Assembly: GCA_002383485.1 (NCBI GenBank)
Contig: DFYY01000022.1
Coordinates: 130,332-194,331, forward strand
Direction of reading: 5' to 3'
DNA: 64,000 nt
DNA from: Bacteroidales bacterium UBA4070
GTDB taxonomy: Bacteria; Bacteroidota; Bacteroidia; Bacteroidales; VadinHA17
Shown: positions 26,078-34,501 of the stretch, piece after piece
Position numbering within the stretch: position 1 is the first letter of the stretch
Layout: every line of letters begins with the position of its first letter
Position numbers and translations under genes: made by a program
Notes under the pieces: model-generated
Seen by the model: only the letters and a program-made list of their open reading frames with translations
Told to the model about the DNA's origin: nothing
Database searches by the model: none

Positions 26078-27343
26078 ATGAAGAGGTCACGTAAACAGCT
26101 ATTAATACTTACACTCGCCTTCGGAGCCCTGTTAGCCCTTGCTGCGATTCAGTTCTCGTGGATACAGAAGGCCGCCCGGATGCAGGAAGCCCAGTTCAAC
26201 CACAGTGTAGAGATGGCATTGAACAGGATTGTAGAGACCCTATCTGGAAATGAGGCAATTTGCAGCGAGGTAAACAACTGCCTGAGACAGGGTAGGAACG
26301 AGTCGTGCATGGTGGTAATGAAAACCAGGGAAGAGTGGGAAAACATGAAATCAATTATCAGTCATGACCTTGGTTTCTACGGCATAGGCCTTGACTTTGA
26401 ATTTGATATAATTGATACCGGGCAGGCAACACGGATCCCTCAGGCAGGAAATACCTACCTCAGTGCAAGCCTGGAAGATATGCTTGAACGGTCTGGATAT
26501 AAGTTAGTTCTCAGGTTTCCAGAGAAGCGTGACTTCATTCGTGCACAGATTGGTGACATGTTTATTTTTTCACTTATCCTCCTGCTTCTGATCTCACTCT
26601 CCTTTATAATTATATACAACTTCTACAGGAGAGAAAGGATGCTGTCAGAGAGCATTGTGGATTTTATTAACAATGTAACCCATGAATTCAAGACTCCGCT
26701 GACAAATATATCACTTGCCAACAGTATGCTTTCAAAAAATGAGAAGGTGGAAAGCGATGAGAAACTCTCATTTTACTCGTCAGTAATAAAAACAGAACAG
26801 GCCAAGCTGAATGAGAAGGTAGAGAAACTGCTGAAAACTGACTTTGCCGACATTGAAAAACACAATACGGCAGAAAGGATTGATGTCCCGGCAGTTGCAG
26901 AGAATATTGCGGAGACCTTCAGGGTGCAGGTAGAGCAGAAGGGCGGGAGAATCAACGTGGAAAAAACAGGCAGTCACTTTATTGTATGCGGAAACATTGA
27001 CCTGTTCCACATAGCCCTTGGCAATCTTATAGACAACGCAGTCAAGTACTCCGGTCAACAACCTGAGATCACAATGAAAATTACTTCATCGGATCACAGG
27101 CTGCTAATTGAGATTAATGATAACGGACTGGGGATCCCGAAGGAATACCAGTCAATGGTTTTTGACAAATATTTCCGCGTGCCTTCCGGAAACACCCGTA
27201 GTGTTGACGGCTTTGGACTCGGACTGTACCAGGTCAGCAGGATTGTTAACGCGATGAAGGGTAATATCAGAATCATGAACAGAAAGGAGGGAGGACTGTC
27301 TGTAATCCTCGATCTTCCGGCAGCAACAGACAATGACAGATAA
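26078..27343 (+). CDS. Sensor histidine kinase with a short periplasmic domain containing three cysteines
   Basis: The 421-residue kinase has membrane segments near residues 8-28 and 161-181 and a periplasmic domain of about 130 residues containing C62, C68 and C77. The HisKA domain has H202 in THEFKTPLTN; the HATPase domain has GNLIDNAVKYS, NDNGLGIPKEY and FGLGLYQVSRI. The periplasmic cysteines and the location inside the arsenic island suggest sensing of arsenite, a metal or thiol state, but this is inference. It overlaps the response regulator gene by 11 bases. Confidence 0.93.
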   Translation: MKRSRKQLLILTLAFGALLALAAIQFSWIQKAARMQEAQFNHSVEMALNRIVETLSGNEAICSEVNNCLRQGRNESCMVVMKTREEWENMKSIISHDLGFYGIGLDFEFDIIDTGQATRIPQAGNTYLSASLEDMLERSGYKLVLRFPEKRDFIRAQIGDMFIFSLILLLLISLSFIIIYNFYRRERMLSESIVDFINNVTHEFKTPLTNISLANSMLSKNEKVESDEKLSFYSSVIKTEQAKLNEKVEKLLKTDFADIEKHNTAERIDVPAVAENIAETFRVQVEQKGGRINVEKTGSHFIVCGNIDLFHIALGNLIDNAVKYSGQQPEITMKITSSDHRLLIEINDNGLGIPKEYQSMVFDKYFRVPSGNTRSVDGFGLGLYQVSRIVNAMKGNIRIMNRKEGGLSVILDLPAATDNDR

Positions 27344-28043
27344 TATCGCAAACACAAGGATACTGCTTGCGGAGGATGATACAAACCTCGGTTTTCTGCT
27401 TGTAGACTTCCTTGAGTCAAACGGTTTTGATGTGAAACTGTATCGCGACGGCCAGTCTGCTTTACAGGGATTCACAAGAGGCGGAGCCGACTTCTGCCTG
27501 ATTGACATAATGCTTCCCGGCATGGACGGATTTACACTGACAGGTAAAATCAAGGAGATTGACAACGATGTCCCGGTGATTATTCTGTCTGCCCGGTCTC
27601 TCAAGGAGGACAAAATCATGGGATTTCGCCTTGGAGCAGATGATTATATTACAAAACCGTTTGAGGAGGAGGAACTGCTTTACCGTATCAGGGCTGTAAT
27701 GAACAGGCTGAAACATCCCTTAAGAAATTCGGAGGCGGAAGCATCAGTCAAAAGAATAGGCAGGTTTATTTTTGATCCCCAGAATCTTTTACTTACAATC
27801 GGAACTGATTCGCAGAGGATCACAATCAAGGAGAGCCGGATACTTGATAAGCTTGCCGGTTCATTGAACAATGTTGTAACCCGTGAAGAGATAATGATTG
27901 AAGTATGGGGTGAAACCGATTATTATATAGGAAGAAGCCTCGACGTTTTCATCTCCAAGCTCAGAAGTTACCTTAAAGCGGATACATCAGTACAGATAAT
28001 TACAATTCCGACACTTGGATACAGGCTGGAGGTAAAAAGCTAG
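27333..28043 (+). CDS. OmpR/PhoB-type response regulator
   Basis: The 236-residue protein has a receiver domain with phospho-acceptor D58 (LIDIMLPGMDG) and the KPFEEEEL segment, and a C-terminal winged-helix DNA-binding domain (VVTREEIMIEVWGE, then RSLDVFISKLRSYL). It overlaps the kinase gene and is its cognate partner. The nearest candidate target is the tandem repeat at 26001-26042 controlling the cysteine-rich protein and perhaps the pair itself. Confidence 0.95.
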   Translation: MTDNIANTRILLAEDDTNLGFLLVDFLESNGFDVKLYRDGQSALQGFTRGGADFCLIDIMLPGMDGFTLTGKIKEIDNDVPVIILSARSLKEDKIMGFRLGADDYITKPFEEEELLYRIRAVMNRLKHPLRNSEAEASVKRIGRFIFDPQNLLLTIGTDSQRITIKESRILDKLAGSLNNVVTREEIMIEVWGETDYYIGRSLDVFISKLRSYLKADTSVQIITIPTLGYRLEVKS

Positions 28044-28105
28044 TTTCACCTGATTTTAATCCCTGCTCAATGTTTTTGTTACAATTTTATGAAATAGTTG
28101 TAATG

Positions 28106-28127
28106 CATTTCGTAAATTTACGAAATG
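28106..28127. promoter_or_regulatory. ArsR operator copy 4, perfect palindrome, with -7 box
   Basis: This is the best copy: the TTTCG-N8-CGAAA core at 28108-28125 lies within a 22-bp perfect palindrome. TATATTTG (28130-28137), a match to the Bacteroidota -7 box, follows after two bases, so the repressor would cover the space between the -33 and -7 elements of a promoter serving the rhodanese-like gene, arsC and the rest. Confidence 0.8.
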
Positions 28128-28188
28128 ATTATATTTGTTCTCTGGAATGTTTTATCCATGGCTTGTATCTTTTGTTCTGTGGCAGGGG

Positions 28189-28605
28189 ATGTCTGATTTT
28201 TTCAAAAATAATGGCTTTTTAAGCGCCGGGTTCATTAACCTTTCTTCCCGTGAAGCTTATGCCGAGGCGATGCACGGCAATGCTGTCATTGTGGATGTAA
28301 GCGAGGACCGGCTTACCGGCTATAAGAACTTTGATGTCCCGTGGCTCATTCACTTGCCAAAGAACAGACTGGCACAGGAGTATGCCGACCTCCCCTTTGA
28401 TATGGCTCTGATAATTGCCGACTCTGTCGGGCTGAGAAGTCACGAGGCGATGGAGTTCATGCTGGGCAAGGGATTTGAGAATATTTCGAATCTTGCAGGA
28501 GGGATAGTGGAGTGGGAACAGGACGGTCTGCCCATTAAAATTGATGACACTGAACAATTGAGCGGATCATGTGTATGCCAATTAAGACCAAGAAATAAAA
28601 CATGA
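28189..28605 (+). CDS. Rhodanese-like protein lacking the catalytic cysteine
   Basis: From the ATG at 28189 the protein has 138 residues; an ATG at 28147 is possible but would lie almost at the predicted transcription start. The single rhodanese domain shows AVIVDV near the start and NLAGGIVEWEQDGLPI at the end. The active-site loop reads LIIADSVGLRS, with no cysteine where sulfurtransferases have CRSGxRS, so it cannot carry a persulfide in the normal way. Two cysteines occur only at the tail (SCVCQ). It overlaps arsC by four bases. Confidence 0.75.
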   Translation: MSDFFKNNGFLSAGFINLSSREAYAEAMHGNAVIVDVSEDRLTGYKNFDVPWLIHLPKNRLAQEYADLPFDMALIIADSVGLRSHEAMEFMLGKGFENISNLAGGIVEWEQDGLPIKIDDTEQLSGSCVCQLRPRNKT

Positions 28606-29021
28606 AAATACTGATTCTATGTACTGGCAACAGTTGCCGCAGTCAGATGGCTCACGGCTTTCTGCAGTCGTTTGATGATAAGTTGCATGTCAGATCCGGC
28701 GGCACTGAACCAGCTGCCCGAATAAACGCCAAAGCCGTTGAGGTAATGTCTGACCTTGGAATTGACATCAGTCACCACACCCCGCACCTTGTTGATGAAT
28801 ACCTTGATGAAGAGTGGGATTATGTGATCACTGTATGCGATCACGCAAATGAAACCTGCCCGGCATTTTTCGGCAAGGTTAAGCACCGGCTCCACTTCGG
28901 TTTTGAGGACCCCTCACACGCTACAGGGACACCTGAGTTCGTCCACAGCGAATATCTGCGTATCCAGGGCCAGATTCACAAGACATTTCTTAAGTTTTAT
29001 AATGAAAACATAAAAAACTAA
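28602..29021 (+). CDS. arsC: Arsenate reductase, low-molecular-weight phosphatase type
   Basis: The 139-residue enzyme reduces arsenate to arsenite. It has the phosphatase-like loop C7TGNSCR13 and the pair C79 and C86 (VCDHANETCP) that relay the disulfide to thioredoxin, as in the thioredoxin-coupled ArsC class. Length and motifs are normal. It is translationally coupled to the rhodanese-like gene (ATGA overlap) and followed after one base by the arsM remnant, with acr3 beyond for arsenite export. Confidence 0.95.
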   Translation: MKILILCTGNSCRSQMAHGFLQSFDDKLHVRSGGTEPAARINAKAVEVMSDLGIDISHHTPHLVDEYLDEEWDYVITVCDHANETCPAFFGKVKHRLHFGFEDPSHATGTPEFVHSEYLRIQGQIHKTFLKFYNENIKN

Positions 29022-29022
29022 T

Positions 29023-29429
29023 ATGAAACCTTCTGATCTGAAGCTGATTGTTCAGGAAAAATACGGAAAGATAGCCTCTTCCGCAGGGGCTGATTCCGGT
29101 TCATGCTGCGGTACATCTGCATGTTGCTCATCCGAAGGACTTACAACTTTCAATGAGAGCTACACTCACCTGGATGGCTATGTTCCTGAAGCTGACATGA
29201 GTCTCGGGTGCGGGGTCCCTGTTGATTATGCCGGTATCCGGCCGGGTGACCGTATTCTTGATCTTGGCAGCGGTGCCGGCAATGACTGCTTTGTTGCGAG
29301 GTCTCTGACCGGTGCGAACGGTCATGTGACCGGGCTTGATTTTACTGAAGAGATGCTGCTGACCAGCATCAGGGTAACGGGGTATACTCTATTACGGTAT
29401 CTGCAACAAAACCCTTTGTAATCGACTGA
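29023..29429 (+). pseudogene. arsM: Arsenite S-adenosylmethionine methyltransferase, internally deleted
   Basis: The N-terminal part is typical ArsM: a cysteine-rich segment (SGSCCGTSACCSSEG), LGCGVP, and the SAM-binding ILDLGSGAGNDCFVARSLTG. After LDFTEEMLL near 29355 the family sequence stops, and the frame closes at 29421 after unrelated residues. Another frame, ending with TGA at 29427-29429, reads GVYSITVSATKPFVID, which looks like an ArsM C-terminus. The central and late portion (well over 100 residues, including later cysteines needed for methylation) is gone. The product is almost certainly inactive. Confidence 0.8.
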
Positions 29430-29474
29430 ACTGTAGCCGGAAAACCGCACGCCTGCTTTCCCTGAAGATATCCC

Positions 29475-29512
29475 CAAATCGAAATTCGCAATTCGCAAAT
29501 CGCAAATCGAAA
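29475..29512. repeat. Short low-complexity repeat (aaatcg / attcgca units)
   Basis: A 38-base stretch built from overlapping units aaatcg, aattcgc and gcaaatcg lies between the arsM remnant and acr3. Similar short degenerate arrays occur between genes in Bacteroidota genomes. It has no evident coding or promoter content. Confidence 0.5.
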
Positions 29513-29521
29513 CTCCTGGTT

Positions 29522-30577
29522 ATGCCTTCAAGAAAACGTCTCAAACTACTTGACCGGTATCTCACCCTGTGGATCATTCTGGCTATGGCTGCCGGGGTGG
29601 TTATAGGATGGATAAGTCCTGAGATCGCCGGTTTCTGGAACAGTCTCTCCAGCGGCACAACAAACATCCCTATTGCAATCGGCCTGATAGTAATGATGTA
29701 TCCGCCGCTTGCGAAGGTAAAGTACGAGGAATTGCCTGATGTATTCAGAAATACAAGGGTTCTCGGGCTTTCACTGTTACAGAACTGGGTAATCGGTCCT
29801 GTTCTGATGTTTCTGCTGGCGATTCTGTTTCTGAGGTTTAACGTAGATTACATGTACGGACTGATACTTATCGGTCTTGCCCGTTGTATTGCAATGGTGA
29901 TTGTGTGGAATGACCTTGCAAAGGGTGATACACAGTATGCCGCAGGGCTCGTCGCCTTTAACTCAATCTTCCAGGTTCTCTTTTTCTCCGTATATGCTTA
30001 TGTGTTCATCGCCGTCCTTCCGGGATGGTTCGGCCTGCCGGTAAACGATGCGGTTGAGCAGATCACAATTGGGCAGATCGCGGAGAGCGTTTTCATCTAT
30101 CTCGGAATACCCTTCCTGGCCGGGTTCCTGACTCGCTTCATCCTGATCAGGGTGAAGAACAAAGAATGGTACCACACGAAATTCATTCCGAAGATCAGTC
30201 CGCTGACTCTGATTGCATTGCTCTTTACGATTTTCGTAATGTTTTCGCTAAAAGGCGAATATATCGTTAAGATACCTCTCGATGTAGTCAGGATAGCTAT
30301 TCCGCTGGTAATCTATTTTGTCATCATGTTCTTTGTCTCATTCTTCATGAGCAGGAAGGCCGGGGCAAATTACGAGCAGACCACAACCCTGTCGTTCACT
30401 GCGGCCAGCAACAATTTTGAGCTGGCAATAGCAGTTGCCATTGCTGTTTTTGGCATCAATTCCGGTGAAGCTTTTGCAGCTGTCATCGGGCCTCTGATAG
30501 AGGTGCCGGTTATGATTGCACTGGTAAACGTGGCGCTGAGAATGAAAACGAAGTATTTCCGGCAGCCTGAGGGTTGA
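29522..30577 (+). CDS. acr3: Arsenite efflux transporter, ACR3 family
   Basis: The 351-residue protein has ten predicted membrane helices and is a typical Acr3: LTLWIILAMAAGVVIGW at the start, and GLARCIAMVIVWNDLAKGD with the conserved cysteine near residue 124. Late segments LSFTAASNNFELAIAVAI and ALVNVALRMK also fit. It exports arsenite made by ArsC. It follows the arsM remnant on the same strand, probably under operator copy 4, though the degenerate repeat in between leaves room for another promoter. Confidence 0.95.
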   Translation: MPSRKRLKLLDRYLTLWIILAMAAGVVIGWISPEIAGFWNSLSSGTTNIPIAIGLIVMMYPPLAKVKYEELPDVFRNTRVLGLSLLQNWVIGPVLMFLLAILFLRFNVDYMYGLILIGLARCIAMVIVWNDLAKGDTQYAAGLVAFNSIFQVLFFSVYAYVFIAVLPGWFGLPVNDAVEQITIGQIAESVFIYLGIPFLAGFLTRFILIRVKNKEWYHTKFIPKISPLTLIALLFTIFVMFSLKGEYIVKIPLDVVRIAIPLVIYFVIMFFVSFFMSRKAGANYEQTTTLSFTAASNNFELAIAVAIAVFGINSGEAFAAVIGPLIEVPVMIALVNVALRMKTKYFRQPEG

Positions 30578-30670
30578 TGGCAGGAGGGATCAGTTTGTTC
30601 TTAAATGCCCTCCCTGCAGCGGTAGAACCGCGAAAGGTGCGCAAGGACTGCGTTCAGGAACGGGTTCGGT

Positions 30671-31256
30671 TTATTTTTTCCTGAAGATCCGGGGAATGAA
30701 TTTTGGCACCTCCTTCTGGTATGTTGAGTACTCCGGGTACTTGCTGCTGCTGATTTTCTCCGTCATGATTGAACTGCCGAGGAACAGAAGCACAAGTAAT
30801 ACAGGTCCCGGCAGGGTAAAGTTGATCAAGTTGCCCGAGGCGGCCACTCCGAAGAGATAGAGTCCGAACCTCATCCTGCCCTTCAGTGCGGAGCTGTCCC
30901 TGAGTATTTTCCACCTGTATCCTCCTCGCCCCGCCAGGGGATGATATTGTATCCTCCCTTCCGTGAAAGTTGTAGCTCAACCGCAATCCCCACATTGTCA
31001 CGAGGAGAGCCATGATAATGGTCCTGGCCGACGGAAATGCGGCCACCGTAACCCAACTGTACGCCGGCGGGAGCAGGCTCCAGAGCTTGTCCACCTGGCT
31101 GTAGTTTTTCGTGATCTCACTGACCACGAAACAGAGCCCTGTAACTATGAGCATCAATGTCGTCCAATCGGTTACAAGGTTCTGAAAATCCGCATCAAAT
31201 TCCGTGAGCCATGAAGCAGGCAGGAGTGGGGAGCAGATGAAACTGTCTCTTTGCAT
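30671..31256 (-). pseudogene. DUF1295 (steroid 5-alpha-reductase-like) membrane protein, degraded
   Basis: The front part is family-like (SEITKNYSQVDKLWSLLPPA, then WGLRLSYNFHGR). The next piece, GGYNIIPWRGEED, lies one frame away, and the following YRWKILRDSSALKGRMRFGL is in a third frame. After that it jumps to the family's last quarter (YLFGVAASGNLINFTLPG, then SKYPEYSTYQKEVPKFIPRI), so roughly 80-95 central residues are missing. At least two frameshifts and one internal deletion make it non-functional. The intact start is uncertain. Confidence 0.8.
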
Positions 31257-31262
31257 ACACCC

Positions 31263-31568
31263 ATGAAGCGAGTCAACCTGTTCACCAGAAAGGACAATCG
31301 CCTCGCACGCGCATTCAGGAGATACCTTTCAGAGAACCTGCCTGATCCAGGCAACCATAAAATATATTTTGACTACGGCACTGAGACACTCGACAAATGG
31401 TATGAGCCGTACCAGAAAAAAGTTGATGCTGTCATGGAGTCAAAGGGATACAGATCAGGTACAGACTGGAAGACCATAAGGTATGAAGGGGACGATCATT
31501 CAGAGCGTTCCTGGTCACGCAGGCTTGATGAACCGTTGATCTTCCTTCTAAGGAACCTGCCGGTATAG
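31263..31568 (+). pseudogene. C-terminal remnant of an alpha/beta-hydrolase esterase
   Basis: The 101 residues resemble only the end of an exported esterase of the enterochelin-esterase-like group: NHKIYFDYGTETLDKWYEPY and the catalytic-histidine region EGDDHSERSWSRRLDEPLIF. The nucleophile portion is absent, so the fragment cannot be active. The first residues (MKRVNLFTRKDNRLARAFRR) may be residual upstream sequence. Its end overlaps the 3' end of uvrA by 73 bases on the opposite strand. Confidence 0.65.
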
Positions 31569-34315
31569 GAATTTTCGCATCCGGCAAGTTGCTCCGGGGT
31601 CCCCTCAAAGACAATAAAACCTCCTTTTTCTCCCCCTTCCGGTCCGAGGTCTATGACCCAGTCGGAGCACTTGATCACCTCCACGTTGTGCTCAATGAGA
31701 AGAACAGAGTGGCCATGGTCAACCAGGGCGTTAAGTGATTTCATCAGCTTGCTGATATCGTGAAAATGAAGACCGGTGGTTGGTTCGTCAAAGATGAAGA
31801 GCATTTTTGCCTCACTCTTTTCCTGGCTGAGGTAGTAGGCCAGCTTGACCCGCTGGCTCTCGCCTCCGGAGAGGGTTGATGATGACTGTCCCAGCCGGAC
31901 ATACCCGAGCCCTACATCCGCCAGCGGCCTCAGTTTTGCGGCAATCCTGCCGCAGGTCTTGTCCTTGCTTCGGCCGAAGAACTCAATTGCCTCATCTATA
32001 GTCATTTCAAGTACTTCGTAGATATTCTTCCCGTTGTACTTTACGTCGAGGATATCCCTCTTGTATCTCATCCCCTTGCAGGCCTCGCAGGTCAGCTCCA
32101 CGTCAGCCATGAACTGCATCTCCACCCTGATGATTCCTTCGCCCTGGCACTCCTCGCACCGGCCACCTTCGACATTGAAGGAGAAGTGAGCCGGCTTGAA
32201 TCCAGACTGCACTGCAGCCTGCTGCTCGGCAAAAAGCTTCCGGATGTCATCGAAGGCCTTAAGGTAGGTGACGGGATTTGAGCGGGTTGATTTGCCAATC
32301 GGGTTTTGATCAATGAGCTCAATCGCTGTGATGCTGCTGATGTCTCCCTCAAGTGCTGAGTGCCGACCCGGTTTCGACTCGCCGTTTCCAAGCCTGGCGG
32401 CGATTGCGTTAAAGAGGATCTCATGAACAAGCGTGCTTTTGCCGGAGCCGCTTACCCCGGTGACTGTAGTAATTGTATGGAGCGGAAATTTTACATCGAT
32501 ATCCTTCAGGTTATTGGCACGGGCTCCGCGTATCCCGATGTAACTGTGCCACTTACGTCGCATAGCCGGTTCTTCTATCCGCATTGCACCCGTCATATAG
32601 GCAGCGGTCAGCGATTTGTTTTTCTTCGAGAAATCGACTCCTCCCTGGTAGATAATCTCACCGCCGTGAGCTCCTGCCGCGGGCCCCATATCAATAATCA
32701 TATCAGCATTCCGGATCACCTCTTCCTCATGTTCGACAACAATAACGGTGTTGCCCAGGTCCCGCAGTTCCTTCAGAACGTTGACAAGCAGGTTGGTATC
32801 ACGGGGGTGAAGCCCTATGGACGGTTCATCCAGTATATACAGAGAGCCGACAAGGCTGCTGCCCAGTGAGGTGGCAAGGTTAATGCGCTGAGCCTCTCCG
32901 CCGGAGAGAGTATTGGAAAGCCTGTCGAGAGTGAGGTAGGAGAGGCCCACGTTGACCAGGAAGCCAAGTCTTTGCTGTATCTCCTTCAGCAGACGTCCGG
33001 CAATCTCCTTCTCCTCGCCGTTCAGCACAATAGTCTCAAAGAACCTGTAAGCTTCGATGACGGGCATGGATGTTATCTCTGTTATGGCTCTGCCGCCCAC
33101 TTTTACATAGGTAGCCTCTTTCCGCAGCCGCTCACCATTGCATTCCGGGCAGGTGCGTTTTCCCCTGTACCGGCTGAGCATGACCCTGTACTGTATTTTG
33201 TACTTTTTTTCCTCGAGGTGTTCGAAGAAGCGGTTCAGGCCGAAGAAATATTTGTTGCCGTTCCACACAACAGCCTTTTGCTCCGGTGTCAGCTTATACC
33301 AGGGTTTATGAATCGGGAAGCCAAACTTGTCGGCGCTGTATATAAGCCGTTCCTTCCATTGCTTCATCGTCTCACCTCGCCAGCAGGCGATTGCATCCTC
33401 ATACACCGAAAGATTTTCATCCGGTATTACCAGGTTTTCGTCGATCCCCAGCACCTTGCCGTATCCTTCGCATACCGGGCAGGCTCCAAGGGGTGAGTTA
33501 AAGCTGAAGAGGTGCTCCGTCGGCTCCTCAAAGGAGATGCCGTCCTCCTCAAACTTATCCGAGAACTTCACAGTCTGTGTTGTCTCCTCGTCGGTCACGG
33601 TAAGCGTAATATGTCCACGGCCCGTCATGAAGGCAGTCTGCACGGAGTCGGCCGCACGGCTCAGGTCTTCATCACTGCTGCCTGCGGCGAAGCGGTCTAT
33701 AATCAGGTCAACGCTGATCATGGCACCAACCAGTTCTGCCGCTCCCTGCTCGTCGAGGCGTATAAGGCCCTTTTCAGTACTTATTCGGTTATAGCCCTGC
33801 TGCAGCAGGAATTTGATGAAGTCTGCCGGTCCAACATTTTCCGGCACGGCCAGAGGGGCTGTCAGGACCACCCGGGTGCCGGCAGTTAGTGTGGCCAGGT
33901 AGTTTACCACATCATCAACCGTGTGCTTGCGAACCTCACGACCCGAGACGGGAGAAACCGTGCGTCCCACCCTGGCCCAGAGCAGTCTAAGATAATCATG
34001 TATCTCCGTTGATGTGCCAACGGTAGACCTGGGATTGCGGGTGTTGACCTTCTGTTCGATGGCGATGGCAGGAGGGATACCGTTGATAAAATCCACTTCG
34101 GGTTTGTTCATCCTGCCAAGAAACTGCCGTGCATATGATGAGAGGCTCTCAACATAACGTCGCTGTCCTTCTGCATAGATTGTATCGAAAGCCAGCGACG
34201 ACTTCCCTGAGCCGGATACACCGGTGATGACTATCAGCTTGTTGCGGGGTATATCGAGGGTGATATCCTTGAGGTTATGTACACGTGCACCCTTTATCTC
34301 AATATTACCATTCAT
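31496..34315 (-). CDS. uvrA: Excinuclease ABC subunit A
   Basis: UvrA scans DNA for lesions and loads UvrB in nucleotide excision repair. The 939-residue protein has two ABC ATPase modules with Walker A loops GVSGSGKSSLAF (near the start) and GVSGSGKSTLVH (second module), signatures LSGGEAQR and LSGGESQR, and zinc-finger cysteines in CPVCEGYGKV, CPECNGERL and CEECQGEGI. Length is normal. The last residues (NGSSSLRDQERSE) run into the esterase remnant on the other strand and may be an altered C-terminus. Confidence 0.97.
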   Translation of the reverse strand: MNGNIEIKGARVHNLKDITLDIPRNKLIVITGVSGSGKSSLAFDTIYAEGQRRYVESLSSYARQFLGRMNKPEVDFINGIPPAIAIEQKVNTRNPRSTVGTSTEIHDYLRLLWARVGRTVSPVSGREVRKHTVDDVVNYLATLTAGTRVVLTAPLAVPENVGPADFIKFLLQQGYNRISTEKGLIRLDEQGAAELVGAMISVDLIIDRFAAGSSDEDLSRAADSVQTAFMTGRGHITLTVTDEETTQTVKFSDKFEEDGISFEEPTEHLFSFNSPLGACPVCEGYGKVLGIDENLVIPDENLSVYEDAIACWRGETMKQWKERLIYSADKFGFPIHKPWYKLTPEQKAVVWNGNKYFFGLNRFFEHLEEKKYKIQYRVMLSRYRGKRTCPECNGERLRKEATYVKVGGRAITEITSMPVIEAYRFFETIVLNGEEKEIAGRLLKEIQQRLGFLVNVGLSYLTLDRLSNTLSGGEAQRINLATSLGSSLVGSLYILDEPSIGLHPRDTNLLVNVLKELRDLGNTVIVVEHEEEVIRNADMIIDMGPAAGAHGGEIIYQGGVDFSKKNKSLTAAYMTGAMRIEEPAMRRKWHSYIGIRGARANNLKDIDVKFPLHTITTVTGVSGSGKSTLVHEILFNAIAARLGNGESKPGRHSALEGDISSITAIELIDQNPIGKSTRSNPVTYLKAFDDIRKLFAEQQAAVQSGFKPAHFSFNVEGGRCEECQGEGIIRVEMQFMADVELTCEACKGMRYKRDILDVKYNGKNIYEVLEMTIDEAIEFFGRSKDKTCGRIAAKLRPLADVGLGYVRLGQSSSTLSGGESQRVKLAYYLSQEKSEAKMLFIFDEPTTGLHFHDISKLMKSLNALVDHGHSVLLIEHNVEVIKCSDWVIDLGPEGGEKGGFIVFEGTPEQLAGCENSYTGRFLRRKINGSSSLRDQERSE

Positions 34316-34470
34316 CCGGCCTTCGTTGATAAGTTGGCAAAATTAATCATTTTGAAATTACTATTTTTTGTTTTCTTTGTCTGCATCAGAAATGAAACAA
34401 ACCGGGAATACTCCCCGTATAAGTCAACAGTAAAAACAACAATGTAACAAAGGAGGACCGCCTATCGTAT

Positions 34471-34501
34471 AACTCTACCCGAAACCAAATTTAATAGAGT
34501 T
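34471..34501 (+). promoter_or_regulatory. Inverted repeat abutting the sigma-factor start codon
   Basis: AACTCTA (34471-34477) and TAGAGTT (34495-34501) are complementary, separated by 17 bases, and the second arm ends directly before the ATG at 34502. In mRNA this would fold into a stem next to the start codon; in DNA it could be an operator. A 7-bp arm can arise by chance. Confidence 0.35.
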
